A stretch of DNA of 64,000 nucleotides. It comes from Candidatus Litorirhabdus singularis. GTDB lineage: Bacteria; Pseudomonadota; Gammaproteobacteria; Pseudomonadales; Halieaceae. The notes under the pieces are model-generated. The model did no database searches. It was not told where the DNA came from and was given only the letters and a program-made list of their open reading frames with translations. This document shows, in pieces, positions 9,452 to 17,558 of this stretch. The stretch is taken from assembly GCF_026262625.1 (NCBI RefSeq), contig NZ_SHNN01000001.1, positions 930,001 to 994,000 of the forward strand. Direction: 5' to 3'. Position 1 is the stretch's first letter. The number at the start of each line of letters is the position of its first letter. The position numbers and the translations under genes are program-made.

Positions 9452-9958
9452 ATGCACCTCGCGTTGATCGCAGCTGTGGCGGATAACGGGGTTATTGGTA
9501 GCAACAATGCTCTGCCCTGGCATTTGCCGGAAGACCTGCGCTACTTCAAGCGCTCCACCATGGGCAAACCTATTGTTATGGGGCGACTGACTTACGAGTC
9601 CATCGGCAGGCCATTGCCCGGCCGTACGAACATTGTTGTCAGTCGCGAGGCCGGGTTAAAAATAGATGGCGTGCAGGTCGCAGGCGATCTTCCAGCTGCA
9701 TTGGAGCTAGGTAAAGTCGCCGCAGCCAAGGCCGGCGTTGATGAGTTGGTGGTGATTGGGGGAGCACAAATTTACGCACTGGCGTTGCCGCTGGCGCAGC
9801 GCCTTTATCTAACCGAGGTGCATGCAGACGTGTCAGGTGACGTGTTTTTTCCTGCCTGGGATCGAACGCAGTGGCAGGAGTTAGAGCGCGAGCCTCATCA
9901 AGCTGGCGATGCCAATCCCTATGATTACAGTTTTGTGGTCTACGAGCGCCGTAGCTAG
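9452..9958 (+). CDS. folA: Dihydrofolate reductase
   Basis: A 168-residue chromosomal DHFR. The conserved N-terminus IAAVADNGVIGSNNALPWHLPEDLRYF contains the substrate and NADPH contacts, including the acidic residue of LPEDL, and the later VVIGGAQIYALAL segment binds cofactor. It reduces dihydrofolate to tetrahydrofolate and is the trimethoprim target. The 6-base gap to thyA and the functional link make an operon very likely. It is the last gene of the lgt-thyA-folA run; 240 bases of AT-rich spacer follow. Confidence 0.96.
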   Translation: MHLALIAAVADNGVIGSNNALPWHLPEDLRYFKRSTMGKPIVMGRLTYESIGRPLPGRTNIVVSREAGLKIDGVQVAGDLPAALELGKVAAAKAGVDELVVIGGAQIYALALPLAQRLYLTEVHADVSGDVFFPAWDRTQWQELEREPHQAGDANPYDYSFVVYERRS

Positions 9959-10104
9959 CGCAGACTTACCGATAGAATGTTACCGAAGCTCCATGAGCAC
10001 GTGACGTTTGTTACCAATTTACACATGTAGTTACGCAAGCCCTTTCCCCTCTGCCATTTCGTTGCTTAATTCCAGTTAATGTTATTAAATCGTTCTCCCT
10101 TTGT

Positions 10105-10132
10105 TTGCTGACTCTCATTTTTCCACTATAAA
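10105..10132 (+). promoter_or_regulatory. Probable sigma-70 promoter for the TonB2-type operon
   Basis: Within an AT-rich 240-base spacer, TTGCTG (10105-10110) and TATAAA (10127-10132) are separated by 16 bases and lie about 65 bases before the first gene of the operon. The spacing and the good -10 hexamer suggest the operon promoter. No convincing Fur box was found. Confidence 0.4.
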
Positions 10133-10198
10133 TAAAGAAGAGTTCTAATAAACACTGCTCACAAGTGACATTCTGTTGGTTATAGGAAACGCACATCA

Positions 10199-10987
10199 AT
10201 GAATATGCATCGATTAAAAACGGTAGTGATCGCTGCGGCGGTAGTGGCTGGCTCAGTAATGGGTTTTGCTTCTGTCTCGCAGGCCGATGAAACCCTGAAT
10301 GCCATCCTCAAGGTTGGCGAGACTAAAAACGTGGCCGCGGCTAAATCGCAGGTTAAAATCGACAAGCTGGCTGACGAGACCCGTTCGCTGCTGACCGACT
10401 ATAAGACGGTTAACAAGCAGATTGATGGGCTCAAGGTTTACAACGCGCGTTTGCAAAAGCAGATTGATAATCAGCTGCGCCGTATTGCTGATATCGAAAA
10501 TTCAATTTCTCAGGTAACAGTTATCCAGCGTCAGATGACACCGTTGGTCATTCGTATGATTGACGGGCTGGAAAAATTTGTTGCTCTCGATGTGCCGTTC
10601 CACATGGGCGAGCGTGAGAAGCGAATCGCTTTCTTACGAGGCAATCTTGATCGCTCTGACGTGAGCGTGGCTGAGAAATTTCGTCAGGTACTAGAGGCTT
10701 ACAAAATTGAGAGTGAGTATGGTCGTAAGATCGATGCTTACAAAGGTAGTGTAGAGATTGACGGCGTGGAGCGTGATGTGAACTTCTTCCGCGTTGGTCG
10801 CATCGCCCTGCTCTATCAAACCACTGATACCGAAGTAGCCGGCGCCTGGGACCAGAGCAGCCGCAGCTGGGTAGAACTTGATAACGGGGAATATCGCAAC
10901 GCCATCATGAAAGGCCTGCGGATAGCTCGTAAGGAGGCATCAATTGATGTCTTGAACTTGCCGATTGCTGCTCCGGAGGTCAAATAA
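10199..10987 (+). CDS. DUF3450 family periplasmic protein of TonB2-type operon
   Basis: A 262-residue protein with a clear signal peptide (cleavage likely after VSQA around residue 29) and a long helical, probably coiled-coil region at residues 45-110. Family DUF3450 is regularly the first gene before a TtpC-like ExbB in Vibrio, Shewanella and marine gammaproteobacteria. Its biochemical role is unknown; the conserved operon position suggests a periplasmic accessory of the TonB2 energy transducer. The ATG at 10199 follows TAGGAAA. Its TAA overlaps the ATG of the next gene by one base, so the two are translationally coupled. Confidence 0.85.
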   Translation: MNMHRLKTVVIAAAVVAGSVMGFASVSQADETLNAILKVGETKNVAAAKSQVKIDKLADETRSLLTDYKTVNKQIDGLKVYNARLQKQIDNQLRRIADIENSISQVTVIQRQMTPLVIRMIDGLEKFVALDVPFHMGEREKRIAFLRGNLDRSDVSVAEKFRQVLEAYKIESEYGRKIDAYKGSVEIDGVERDVNFFRVGRIALLYQTTDTEVAGAWDQSSRSWVELDNGEYRNAIMKGLRIARKEASIDVLNLPIAAPEVK

Positions 10988-12375
10988 TGAGTATCAAAAT
11001 GATTAAGGTCGCCGTCGCCGGTGCACTGCTGGCCTTCACTGCCACGGCTACCGTTGCGCAAGAGGCAAAGAGCCTCGATGAGCTACTGGAATTCGTCAAG
11101 CAGGGACAAATTACTGAAGCGCGTGAAAATCGTTCACGCGAGCAAGCGTTTACAAATGCTAAGGCCGACCAAAAGCGGTTGTTGGAACAGGCCAAGGCAG
11201 AGCGTGCCCGGCAGGAACGCATCAGTGCCGAGTTGGAAAAATTGTTTGAAGAGAACGAATTGCTTGTTGCCGACAAGCAGAAGCAGTTGAAGGAGCGCCT
11301 GGGTACATTGGCCGAACTGTTTGGACACCTGACTTCAACGGCGGGTGATGCGATAACTAACTTTGAAACTTCACTGACTAGCGCGCAGTTCCCGAATCGC
11401 GGTGAATTTCTGACGCAGCTGATCGAGAAGATGAGTGGCAGTGATCAATTGCCCAGTATTGAGGAAATTGAACGCGTCTGGTTTGAGCTGCAGCGTGAAA
11501 TGACTGAATCTGGTCGCGTGGTAGCGTTTGAAGCAGAATTGGCCAAGCCCAATGGTGACAAGATCCAGGGCACAGTCGTTCGGATCGGTACTTTCAATAT
11601 TATTTCTGAAGAAGGGCGTTATTTGCAGTACGTGCCTGAGAAAGGCACCCTGGAAGAACTATCACGTCAGCCTTCAGGACCCTATCTGTCTTGGGCGGCC
11701 AAGTTGGCAGCGTCTGCTGGTGGTGAAGGCCTGCAGAAGTTTGGTGTAGACCCTACCGGTCCTACTGGTGGTTCTTATCTGGCGGCGTTAATCAACAGCC
11801 CGAATCTGGAAGAGCGTTGGCATCAAGGTGGCTACGTGGGTTATGCGATTACCGCGGTGGGTGCGGTTGCATTTCTGATTGCTATCTGGCGTCTGCTGGC
11901 CTTGGCAATGATGAGCTCCCGGGTCACCTCGCAGCTGAAGAGCAGCACGGCCAATACCAACAACCCACTGGGACGCGTACTGAAAGTACATGAAGACAAT
12001 CCCAGCATGGATCCTGAGACGCTGGAGCTGAAACTGAGTGAAGCGATTCTAAAAGAGACTCCGTCTATTGAGAATTCGTTGACCCTGTTGAAGATTATTT
12101 CAGCGGTTGCCCCGCTGATGGGTCTGCTCGGTACGGTAACCGGTATGATTATTACCTTCCAGGCGATCACCATCTTTGGTGCTGGCGATCCTAAGGCCAT
12201 GGCCGGCGGTATCTCTGGTGCGTTGGTAACAACGGTTCTGGGTCTGCTGGTAGCTATTCCCACGGTATTGCTCCACACGATAGTGAACGGACGCGCTCAG
12301 CGCATCATTCATATCTTGAACGAGCAGTCGACCGGCATCATTGCCGAGCACACCGAGGCGAACCTGAGGTCGTAA
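10987..12375 (+). CDS. TtpC-like MotA/TolQ/ExbB proton channel family protein with periplasmic extension
   Basis: A 462-residue protein. It has a signal peptide (residues 1-25), a charged coiled-coil-like stretch (about 35-105), a periplasmic domain, a transmembrane helix near 285-305, and a C-terminal ExbB/TolQ module. That module contains SAVAPLMGLLGTVTGMI and MAGGISGALVTTVLGLLVAIP at about 368-440. TtpC is required for TonB2-dependent iron uptake in Vibrio; it is thought to bridge the TonB2 complex to energy use. The signal peptide and long periplasmic part distinguish it from plain ExbB, which is encoded separately just downstream. Confidence 0.88.
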   Translation: MSIKMIKVAVAGALLAFTATATVAQEAKSLDELLEFVKQGQITEARENRSREQAFTNAKADQKRLLEQAKAERARQERISAELEKLFEENELLVADKQKQLKERLGTLAELFGHLTSTAGDAITNFETSLTSAQFPNRGEFLTQLIEKMSGSDQLPSIEEIERVWFELQREMTESGRVVAFEAELAKPNGDKIQGTVVRIGTFNIISEEGRYLQYVPEKGTLEELSRQPSGPYLSWAAKLAASAGGEGLQKFGVDPTGPTGGSYLAALINSPNLEERWHQGGYVGYAITAVGAVAFLIAIWRLLALAMMSSRVTSQLKSSTANTNNPLGRVLKVHEDNPSMDPETLELKLSEAILKETPSIENSLTLLKIISAVAPLMGLLGTVTGMIITFQAITIFGAGDPKAMAGGISGALVTTVLGLLVAIPTVLLHTIVNGRAQRIIHILNEQSTGIIAEHTEANLRS

Positions 12376-12376
12376 T

Positions 12377-12904
12377 ATGTTCTGGTTTGACAACGCTTTG
12401 GAGGCCGTTGCCCGCTTCATGGATATGGGCGGCAACGTACTCTGGCTGATTGCTCTACTGCTGTTTTGTATGTGGGCGCTGATCTTCGAGCGAGCTTGGT
12501 ACTTTTATGCCGGCTGGCGGGCAGATGCAGCGAAAGCTATCCAGCAGTGGGAATCCCGTGGCGAACGCAAGTCTTGGGCGGCCCACCAGATTAGGCTAAA
12601 GCTGATCTCGGAAGCTCAGATTCAGATTAATCAGTATCTGCCAGTGATCAAGACCATGGTCGCCTTGTGTCCGCTATTGGGGCTGTTGGGAACTGTGACC
12701 GGTATGATCGAAGTATTTAACATTATGGCGGTCACCGGTGGTGGCGATGCCAAATCAATGGCGGGCGGTGTCTCACGTGCAACCATCCCGACGATGGCGG
12801 GCATGGTAGCAGCGCTATCGGGGGTATTTGCCAACACTTATATCGCCCGAACTGCGGCGCGAGAAAGCACCTTTCTCAAAGACAACTTAACAACGGATCA
12901 TTAA
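12377..12904 (+). CDS. exbB: ExbB-like biopolymer transporter (TonB2 system)
   Basis: A 175-residue inner-membrane protein with the ExbB/TolQ signature VALCPLLGLLGTVTGMIEVF and a second helix AGGVSRATIPTMAGMVAALSGVFANT. ExbB forms the pentameric channel that couples the proton gradient to TonB through ExbD. It is short for an ExbB (E. coli 244 residues), which is normal for ExbB2. It starts one base after the previous stop. The presence of both TtpC and this ExbB matches the four-part TonB2 system of vibrios. Confidence 0.9.
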   Translation: MFWFDNALEAVARFMDMGGNVLWLIALLLFCMWALIFERAWYFYAGWRADAAKAIQQWESRGERKSWAAHQIRLKLISEAQIQINQYLPVIKTMVALCPLLGLLGTVTGMIEVFNIMAVTGGGDAKSMAGGVSRATIPTMAGMVAALSGVFANTYIARTAARESTFLKDNLTTDH

Positions 12905-12914
12905 GAGGGCTGCC

Positions 12915-13319
12915 ATGCGCGGACAACCTAACAAGACGGCGGACGAAGAAGCTCAGATTGACTTGACCCCCATGCTCGACGTGGTGTTCATCATGCTGAT
13001 TTTCTTTATTGTGACAGCCTCTTTCATTAAAGAAGCGGGCGTAGAAGTGAACCGACCGGAAGCTTCGACGTCTAACCCCAAAGAGAATGTAAATATTCTG
13101 ATTGCGGTAACTGCGAATGATGAAATATGGATGGATGGGCGACGTATTGATGTACGCGCCGTGCGCGCTAACGTGGAACGGCTGCATGCCGAGAACCCGA
13201 AGGGCGCAGTGGTTATTCAGGCGGATAACACATCTACTACAGAAACAGTGGTGGCAGTACTCGACGCTTCTCGCGAAGCAGGTGTGCTGGACGTCTCTTT
13301 GGCGACGGAAGACAATTAA
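12915..13319 (+). CDS. exbD: ExbD-like biopolymer transporter (TonB2 system)
   Basis: A 134-residue protein with a single transmembrane helix after the motif QIDLTPMLDVVFIMLIFFIV. The aspartate in MLDVVF is the proton-carrying residue of ExbD/TolR. The periplasmic part has the usual VVIQADNTS...VVAVLDASREAGV pattern. The ATG at 12915 has GAGGG 7 bases upstream. It works inside the ExbB channel to energise TonB. Spacing of 10 bases to exbB and 6 to tonB supports one transcript. Confidence 0.93.
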   Translation: MRGQPNKTADEEAQIDLTPMLDVVFIMLIFFIVTASFIKEAGVEVNRPEASTSNPKENVNILIAVTANDEIWMDGRRIDVRAVRANVERLHAENPKGAVVIQADNTSTTETVVAVLDASREAGVLDVSLATEDN

Positions 13320-13325
13320 ACGCGT

Positions 13326-13937
13326 ATGAACAACAACTTTGTCAGGCTTTTTATCGGTGCCGTATTCGCTGTTCCTGTAGCGGGTGGATTGTTCTTTATT
13401 ATGCAATATCTTATCTCCTCTGCTGATCTTAAGCTGGACGAAGACAAGATTCGTAAAGTAGCGGATATTCATATGCCTGAGCGTGATATTGATACCAATG
13501 TCGCTGAGGCCAAGCCGGACAAGCCGGATGATCCCGATGAGCCGCCGCCCGATCTGGACACTCCAGACCTCGATATGGATATGAACCTGGAAGCCGTTAA
13601 CATGGCACCTGCGGGTAAGATGAACGTGGCTATTCAGGGTACAGGTGGCTTGAGCGCATCAGATGGAGAGTATCTGCCGATCGTGAAAGTGGCGCCTATT
13701 TACCCCCGTCGCGCTCAGTCACGAGGTATCGAAGGGTATTGCATCATTGAGTACGTTGTTACCAAGAGCGGTTCTATACGTGATCCCGTTGCGGTTGATT
13801 GTCAGCCTTCCGGTATTTTTAATAAGGCTTCTTTGAAGGCCTCCTTAAAATTCAAGTATAAGCCCCGCGTGGTTGACGGTGAAGCCATTGAAGTGGCTGG
13901 TGTACAGAACAAGTTTACCTACGAGTTGGAAAAATAG
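13326..13937 (+). CDS. tonB: TonB2-type energy transducer TonB
   Basis: A 203-residue protein with an N-terminal membrane anchor (about residues 9-30), a short Pro/Asp-rich linker (residues 62-85, rich in KPDKPDDPDEPPPDLD) and a C-terminal TonB fold with APIYPRRAQSRGIEGYCIIE. The linker is short and acidic, unlike the long KP/EP linker of E. coli TonB, as is typical for TonB2. It spans the periplasm to energise outer-membrane TonB-dependent receptors; one such receptor is in this window at 26.7-29.0 kb. No Shine-Dalgarno sequence is evident, so coupling to exbD is likely. Confidence 0.9.
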   Translation: MNNNFVRLFIGAVFAVPVAGGLFFIMQYLISSADLKLDEDKIRKVADIHMPERDIDTNVAEAKPDKPDDPDEPPPDLDTPDLDMDMNLEAVNMAPAGKMNVAIQGTGGLSASDGEYLPIVKVAPIYPRRAQSRGIEGYCIIEYVVTKSGSIRDPVAVDCQPSGIFNKASLKASLKFKYKPRVVDGEAIEVAGVQNKFTYELEK

Positions 13938-13952
13938 GTCGGTACGCGTTTT

Positions 13953-15308
13953 ATGAAAGCATTGATATTTCAATCGGTAGTGCGACGTCTTACCTCTGCG
14001 ACTTTGCTGGCAGCTCCGCTGCTGACGTTACAGGTAGCGTTGGTTCAGGTTCAAGCTGATCTGGGGTACGCCAGTTTTTCTGCTGCACAGGCACAGGATG
14101 CTGAGAAAAAACCTCAGCAGGAAACACGGCGCACGCCAGCGTTGCGGAACAAAGTCTATGAGCAGCTATCGGAAGCCCAGGTATTTCTGGAAGCCAAGCA
14201 GTACGATGAAGCTCTTGAAGTACTGCGCGACATGGAAGAGCAGTCTGGTAAGAAAGCGCTCAACAGCTACGAGTTAGCCAACTTATATAACCTGTTTGCT
14301 TTTGTATATTATTCCAGAGAAGACTATAACGGCGCCTTGCGTGCCTATAGTAAAGTGGTTGCGCAGCCAGATATTCCGCTGGCTATGGAGATCAACACTC
14401 GCTATACCATCGCTCAATTGTATTTCGTGCAAGAAGATTGGCGCAAAGGCATCAGCGCGCTTCTGGAATGGTTTAAGGTCGCCGATGCACCCAGTGCCCA
14501 AGCGTACATACTGCTCGGTCAAGGGTATTATCAGCTTAAGGATTACGACAACTCACTGAAGAACACTTTAACAGCAGTGAATATGTACAAGGATAAGGGC
14601 AAGGTGCCTAAGGAACAGTGGTATAGCCTGCTCCGGTTCTTGTACTTTGAGAATAACGATTTGCCCAACACCATCGATGTGTTGGAAGAGATGTTGGTGC
14701 ACTACCCCAAAAAGCAGTATTGGGTCCAGCTGTCTCATATGTATAGCGAAGTAAAGCAGGAGAGCAAGCAGCTCGCCGCCATGGAAGCAGTTTACGTGCA
14801 GAACCTGTTGGACAAGGATCGTGAGCAAGTGACTATGGCTTACCTGTACTTGAACGCTGACGTGCCTTACAAGGCGGCCAGGGTGCTGGACAAGGGTATC
14901 AAGGATAAGACTGTAGAAGACTCCTCCAAAACGTTAGAGATTCTGGGGAATGCGTGGCGCCAGGCGCAAGAAGTTGAGAAGTCGATACCGGTTATGGAGC
15001 AGGCCGCATCGAAGAGCGAAAAGGGTGAACTGTATGTGCGCCTGGGTAATGTCTATCTCGATAATGACGAGTTCAAAAAGGCGATAACCGCTATCGAAAA
15101 AGGATTGAACCGGGGTGGTGTGAAGCGTCCCGATAGTGCTCGCTTGGTGCTGGGTATGGCGGCATTCAACAATAAGCAATACAGCAAAGCGCGTAAGGCG
15201 TTTGAAACTGCGGCCAAGGATAAGCGCTCCAAGAAATATGCAGATCAGTGGCTGAAGTACATGGCTAACGAACTGGAACGGCAACGTAGCCTGGCTGAGG
15301 ATGTCTAA
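13953..15308 (+). CDS. Tetratricopeptide-repeat protein of TonB2-type operon
   Basis: A 451-residue secreted protein with a signal peptide ending near residue 48 (AQAQDAEKK follows) and repeated TPR-like helix pairs from about residue 65 to 440, for example EAKQYDEALEVLRDM, REDYNGALRAYSKV, QLKDYDNSLKNTL and NDEFKKAITAIEKGL. A TPR protein in this position is conserved in TonB2 operons; in Vibrio the equivalent has been reported as a further component of the TonB2 system. It probably serves as a periplasmic scaffold (inference). It is the last gene before the terminator at 15331. Confidence 0.85.
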   Translation: MKALIFQSVVRRLTSATLLAAPLLTLQVALVQVQADLGYASFSAAQAQDAEKKPQQETRRTPALRNKVYEQLSEAQVFLEAKQYDEALEVLRDMEEQSGKKALNSYELANLYNLFAFVYYSREDYNGALRAYSKVVAQPDIPLAMEINTRYTIAQLYFVQEDWRKGISALLEWFKVADAPSAQAYILLGQGYYQLKDYDNSLKNTLTAVNMYKDKGKVPKEQWYSLLRFLYFENNDLPNTIDVLEEMLVHYPKKQYWVQLSHMYSEVKQESKQLAAMEAVYVQNLLDKDREQVTMAYLYLNADVPYKAARVLDKGIKDKTVEDSSKTLEILGNAWRQAQEVEKSIPVMEQAASKSEKGELYVRLGNVYLDNDEFKKAITAIEKGLNRGGVKRPDSARLVLGMAAFNNKQYSKARKAFETAAKDKRSKKYADQWLKYMANELERQRSLAEDV

Positions 15309-15330
15309 GCTTTGTATGGCATTATGTGGA

Positions 15331-15352
15331 GGGAGCTGCGGCTCCCTTTTTT
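15331..15352 (+). terminator. Rho-independent terminator of TonB2-type operon
   Basis: A perfect 6-base GGGAGC / GCTCCC stem with a TGCG loop is followed at once by six T residues, 22 bases after the stop codon of the TPR gene. This is a textbook intrinsic terminator and marks the end of the six-gene operon. Confidence 0.9.
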
Positions 15353-15380
15353 GTCTCTGTGGCGTATGCGGTAAAGCCTA

Positions 15381-15644
15381 ATGAAGAAGCTCAAGAATGA
15401 AACTGAACTGTTGCGGGAAGCGCTGCGCATAGGTGCGGTTTATGCACAGAAGCGCGGCGCTGGAGAATTTGAGGCTGCAGACTCAGCGCATGATAAAGTC
15501 ACATTTTTGTACCGCTTGTTGGTCCGCGACAAGCTCATACAGCCATTGGCCAAGGATCAGGTGAGCGACCCCAATATGAAGCACAAGCTTGCACTTTGGA
15601 TGTCGCGCCAGTTGCCGGATGACCACCCGCTGAACAAAACGTGA
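15381..15644 (+). CDS. Small conserved protein, DUF5062-like
   Basis: An 87-residue, charged, helical, cytoplasmic protein without signal peptide. The N-terminus MKKLKNETELLREALRIGA and the C-terminal MKHKLALWMSRQLP resemble the DUF5062 family of Shewanella and Vibrio as I recall it. No function is known. It lies after the operon terminator, so it needs its own promoter or read-through. It is short but its composition and conserved-looking ends argue for a true gene. Confidence 0.65.
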   Translation: MKKLKNETELLREALRIGAVYAQKRGAGEFEAADSAHDKVTFLYRLLVRDKLIQPLAKDQVSDPNMKHKLALWMSRQLPDDHPLNKT

Positions 15645-15855
15645 TTAGAGCCGGGTTTTGCCCTTTAGCTTGAATCGACACTTGCCATGACCGGCAGCGA
15701 CATCGGCCAGGAACTTTTGGCGCTCGCAGGCATCGAATCTCCTATAGCCTCCGTTTAGTATGACCCCTCGAATGATGTGGCTGGCACGTGCCCCCAAAGC
15801 CGTTGAATTTTGGGAAGCGGCTTTCAAAACAAATTATCAGAAAAGGACGATAACT

Positions 15856-16554
15856 ATGAGATCTAGCGCTACTGTATTGATGATGACATTACTGGTGTCG
15901 CTTCCTGGTTTTGCCGACGAGGCGGCCGGCGTCGCGGCTGAGGCGGTAAAGGATGAAATGGTCGAGGCCAAGAAGTCCAAGTTCAAGGACGCCTGGGTGC
16001 ATCCTGATGCCGATTTCACCCGCTATAACCAACTCATGTTTGCCCCGACGGCTGATTGGGAGTTTCGTGACGTGGGCCAAGGGAAAACTAGCCGGACCAA
16101 TACCTACAGCACCAATTCCAAGAATCAGTATGGCATTCGTGAAGAAGATCGCGAGAAGTTCAAGCAGACGGTAAGTGAATCCTTCTTGAAAGAAATGCAG
16201 CGCAGCAAAAAATTTGCAATAGTGGATACTGCGGGACCAACTACGATTCTGATCAAGGCTGCCGTGGTGGATATAGTGTCAAACGTACCACCGGAATATG
16301 TCGGGCGCTCAGAAGTTTATCTGGCGAGCACAGGTGAAGCCACACTGGTATTGGAGCTGCTGGACTCCGAGACCGGCGCGGTATTGGCCTACGTAGAGGA
16401 TCGTCGCAAAATCCAGCCCGCCGGTAGCAGTGGCTCGCTTAATAGCTTCTCCATGCCATCTAATTCCGTGACCGTATGGTCGGACATTAAACGTTGGGCA
16501 CGTAGCGGAGCCAGCCGTCTGCGCTCTTCCCTGGAAAAAGCGCAGAAAGGCTAA
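15856..16554 (+). CDS. DUF3313-like secreted protein
   Basis: A 232-residue protein with a signal peptide (residues 1-18, ending LPGFA). The body (DADFTRYNQLMFAPTADWEF; then ADEVYL-like STGEATLVLELLDSETGAVLA) resembles DUF3313, a family of periplasmic or lipid-anchored proteins of unknown role. No lipobox cysteine is present here. The ATG at 15856 has AAAAGGA 9 bases upstream; a longer frame to 15760 would add a non-secretory leader. It ends 15 bases from the convergent glk stop. The 211-base spacer before it contains no clear gene. Confidence 0.6.
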   Translation: MRSSATVLMMTLLVSLPGFADEAAGVAAEAVKDEMVEAKKSKFKDAWVHPDADFTRYNQLMFAPTADWEFRDVGQGKTSRTNTYSTNSKNQYGIREEDREKFKQTVSESFLKEMQRSKKFAIVDTAGPTTILIKAAVVDIVSNVPPEYVGRSEVYLASTGEATLVLELLDSETGAVLAYVEDRRKIQPAGSSGSLNSFSMPSNSVTVWSDIKRWARSGASRLRSSLEKAQKG

Positions 16555-16569
16555 GGTTCACCGGGCAAA

Positions 16570-17505
16570 TTACTGGAGCGCGACGCCTGCTGCGCCGAGC
16601 AATCCAGGGTTTGGTTCGACGATAACAGCGATGGCTACTTGCTCGAGCGTAGCGCGCATTGCCCCTTTGTCGGCGAAGCGCTGGCGAAAACTGGATTGCT
16701 GCAAATAGTCTACAAAGCGCGGCAGAATGCCACCGGCCAGATAGCAGCCGCCATAACAACCGCTGGATACCGCGAAATTGCCAGCCGCTGAGCCCAATAA
16801 CCCGCAAAAGGTATCCAATGCTTGATTACACAGCGGGTCAGTTCCGGCCACTGCATGTTCACTAATCTGGTGTGGAGCAAAAGCCTCTGGTCTCTGGCCT
16901 TTGACCTGCGCCAGAGCGAGGTACAGCCGTTGTAAGCCAGGTCCGGATAGGAGTAATTCAGCATAGACCTCGCCGGCCTCGGCCTGCAAAACGCTAAACA
17001 ACTCCAGCTCCAGTGCTGTGGCAGGGCTTAGACCTGCGTGTCCGGGTTCGCAGGCTACCACCTCAGCCCCTTTGCGGAACAATGCGCCGCCAAGGCCGGT
17101 TCCCGGACCTATCGCGATAAGATCGTGTTTTGCAAAGGTCAGTCCCGGTGTGAGCGATACCAATTGTGATGGCTGTAGACTGGGGAGCGAGTGGGCAATG
17201 GCTTCAAAGTCGTTGATCAGTCTCAGCTGGCTGAATCCGAATTGCTGCACCAATTCGCGACAGGAAAACTTCCAGTCGGCATTAGTCATGTCGACCCAGT
17301 CGCCATCAATAATGGCGGCGATAGCGAAGCAGGCACTTTCGGGATGCTCATGTACATTGTTGAGATAAGACTCAATAGCATCGGAAAAATTGGGATATTC
17401 CACACAGTTACGAGTTTGCATGTCTCTGAGTTCGCCCCGCTCTTCGTCGTATAGTGCGAGACGCACGTTAGTACCGCCGACGTCGGCGACCAGCCGCAAG
17501 CTCAC
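16570..17505 (-). CDS. glk: Glucokinase
   Basis: A 311-residue ROK-unrelated glucokinase of the E. coli Glk type. The N-terminal phosphate motif LVADVGGTNVRLALY, the catalytic region RLINDFEAIAHSLP with its Asp, and GPGTGLGGALF are all visible. It phosphorylates glucose to glucose-6-phosphate, feeding Zwf. The GTG start at 17505 is placed at the conserved N-terminus. It is the last gene of the zwf-pgl-edd-glk operon, 53 bases after edd. Together they convert glucose to KDPG. Confidence 0.95.
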   Translation of the reverse strand: MSLRLVADVGGTNVRLALYDEERGELRDMQTRNCVEYPNFSDAIESYLNNVHEHPESACFAIAAIIDGDWVDMTNADWKFSCRELVQQFGFSQLRLINDFEAIAHSLPSLQPSQLVSLTPGLTFAKHDLIAIGPGTGLGGALFRKGAEVVACEPGHAGLSPATALELELFSVLQAEAGEVYAELLLSGPGLQRLYLALAQVKGQRPEAFAPHQISEHAVAGTDPLCNQALDTFCGLLGSAAGNFAVSSGCYGGCYLAGGILPRFVDYLQQSSFRQRFADKGAMRATLEQVAIAVIVEPNPGLLGAAGVALQ

Positions 17506-17558
17506 AGTAGCTGCTCCGTTCCCGGTGTTAGGTTGGTTATCACGGCGCCGACCGTTGC

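Noticed and set aside
10011-10198. Small gene between folA and the TonB2 operon
   Set aside because: The minus-strand frame here lies in AT-rich promoter DNA with no motif or Shine-Dalgarno site.
12876-13472. 198-codon minus-strand open frame across exbD and tonB
   Set aside because: Antisense to two operon genes; histidine/arginine-rich composition is typical of a shadow frame.
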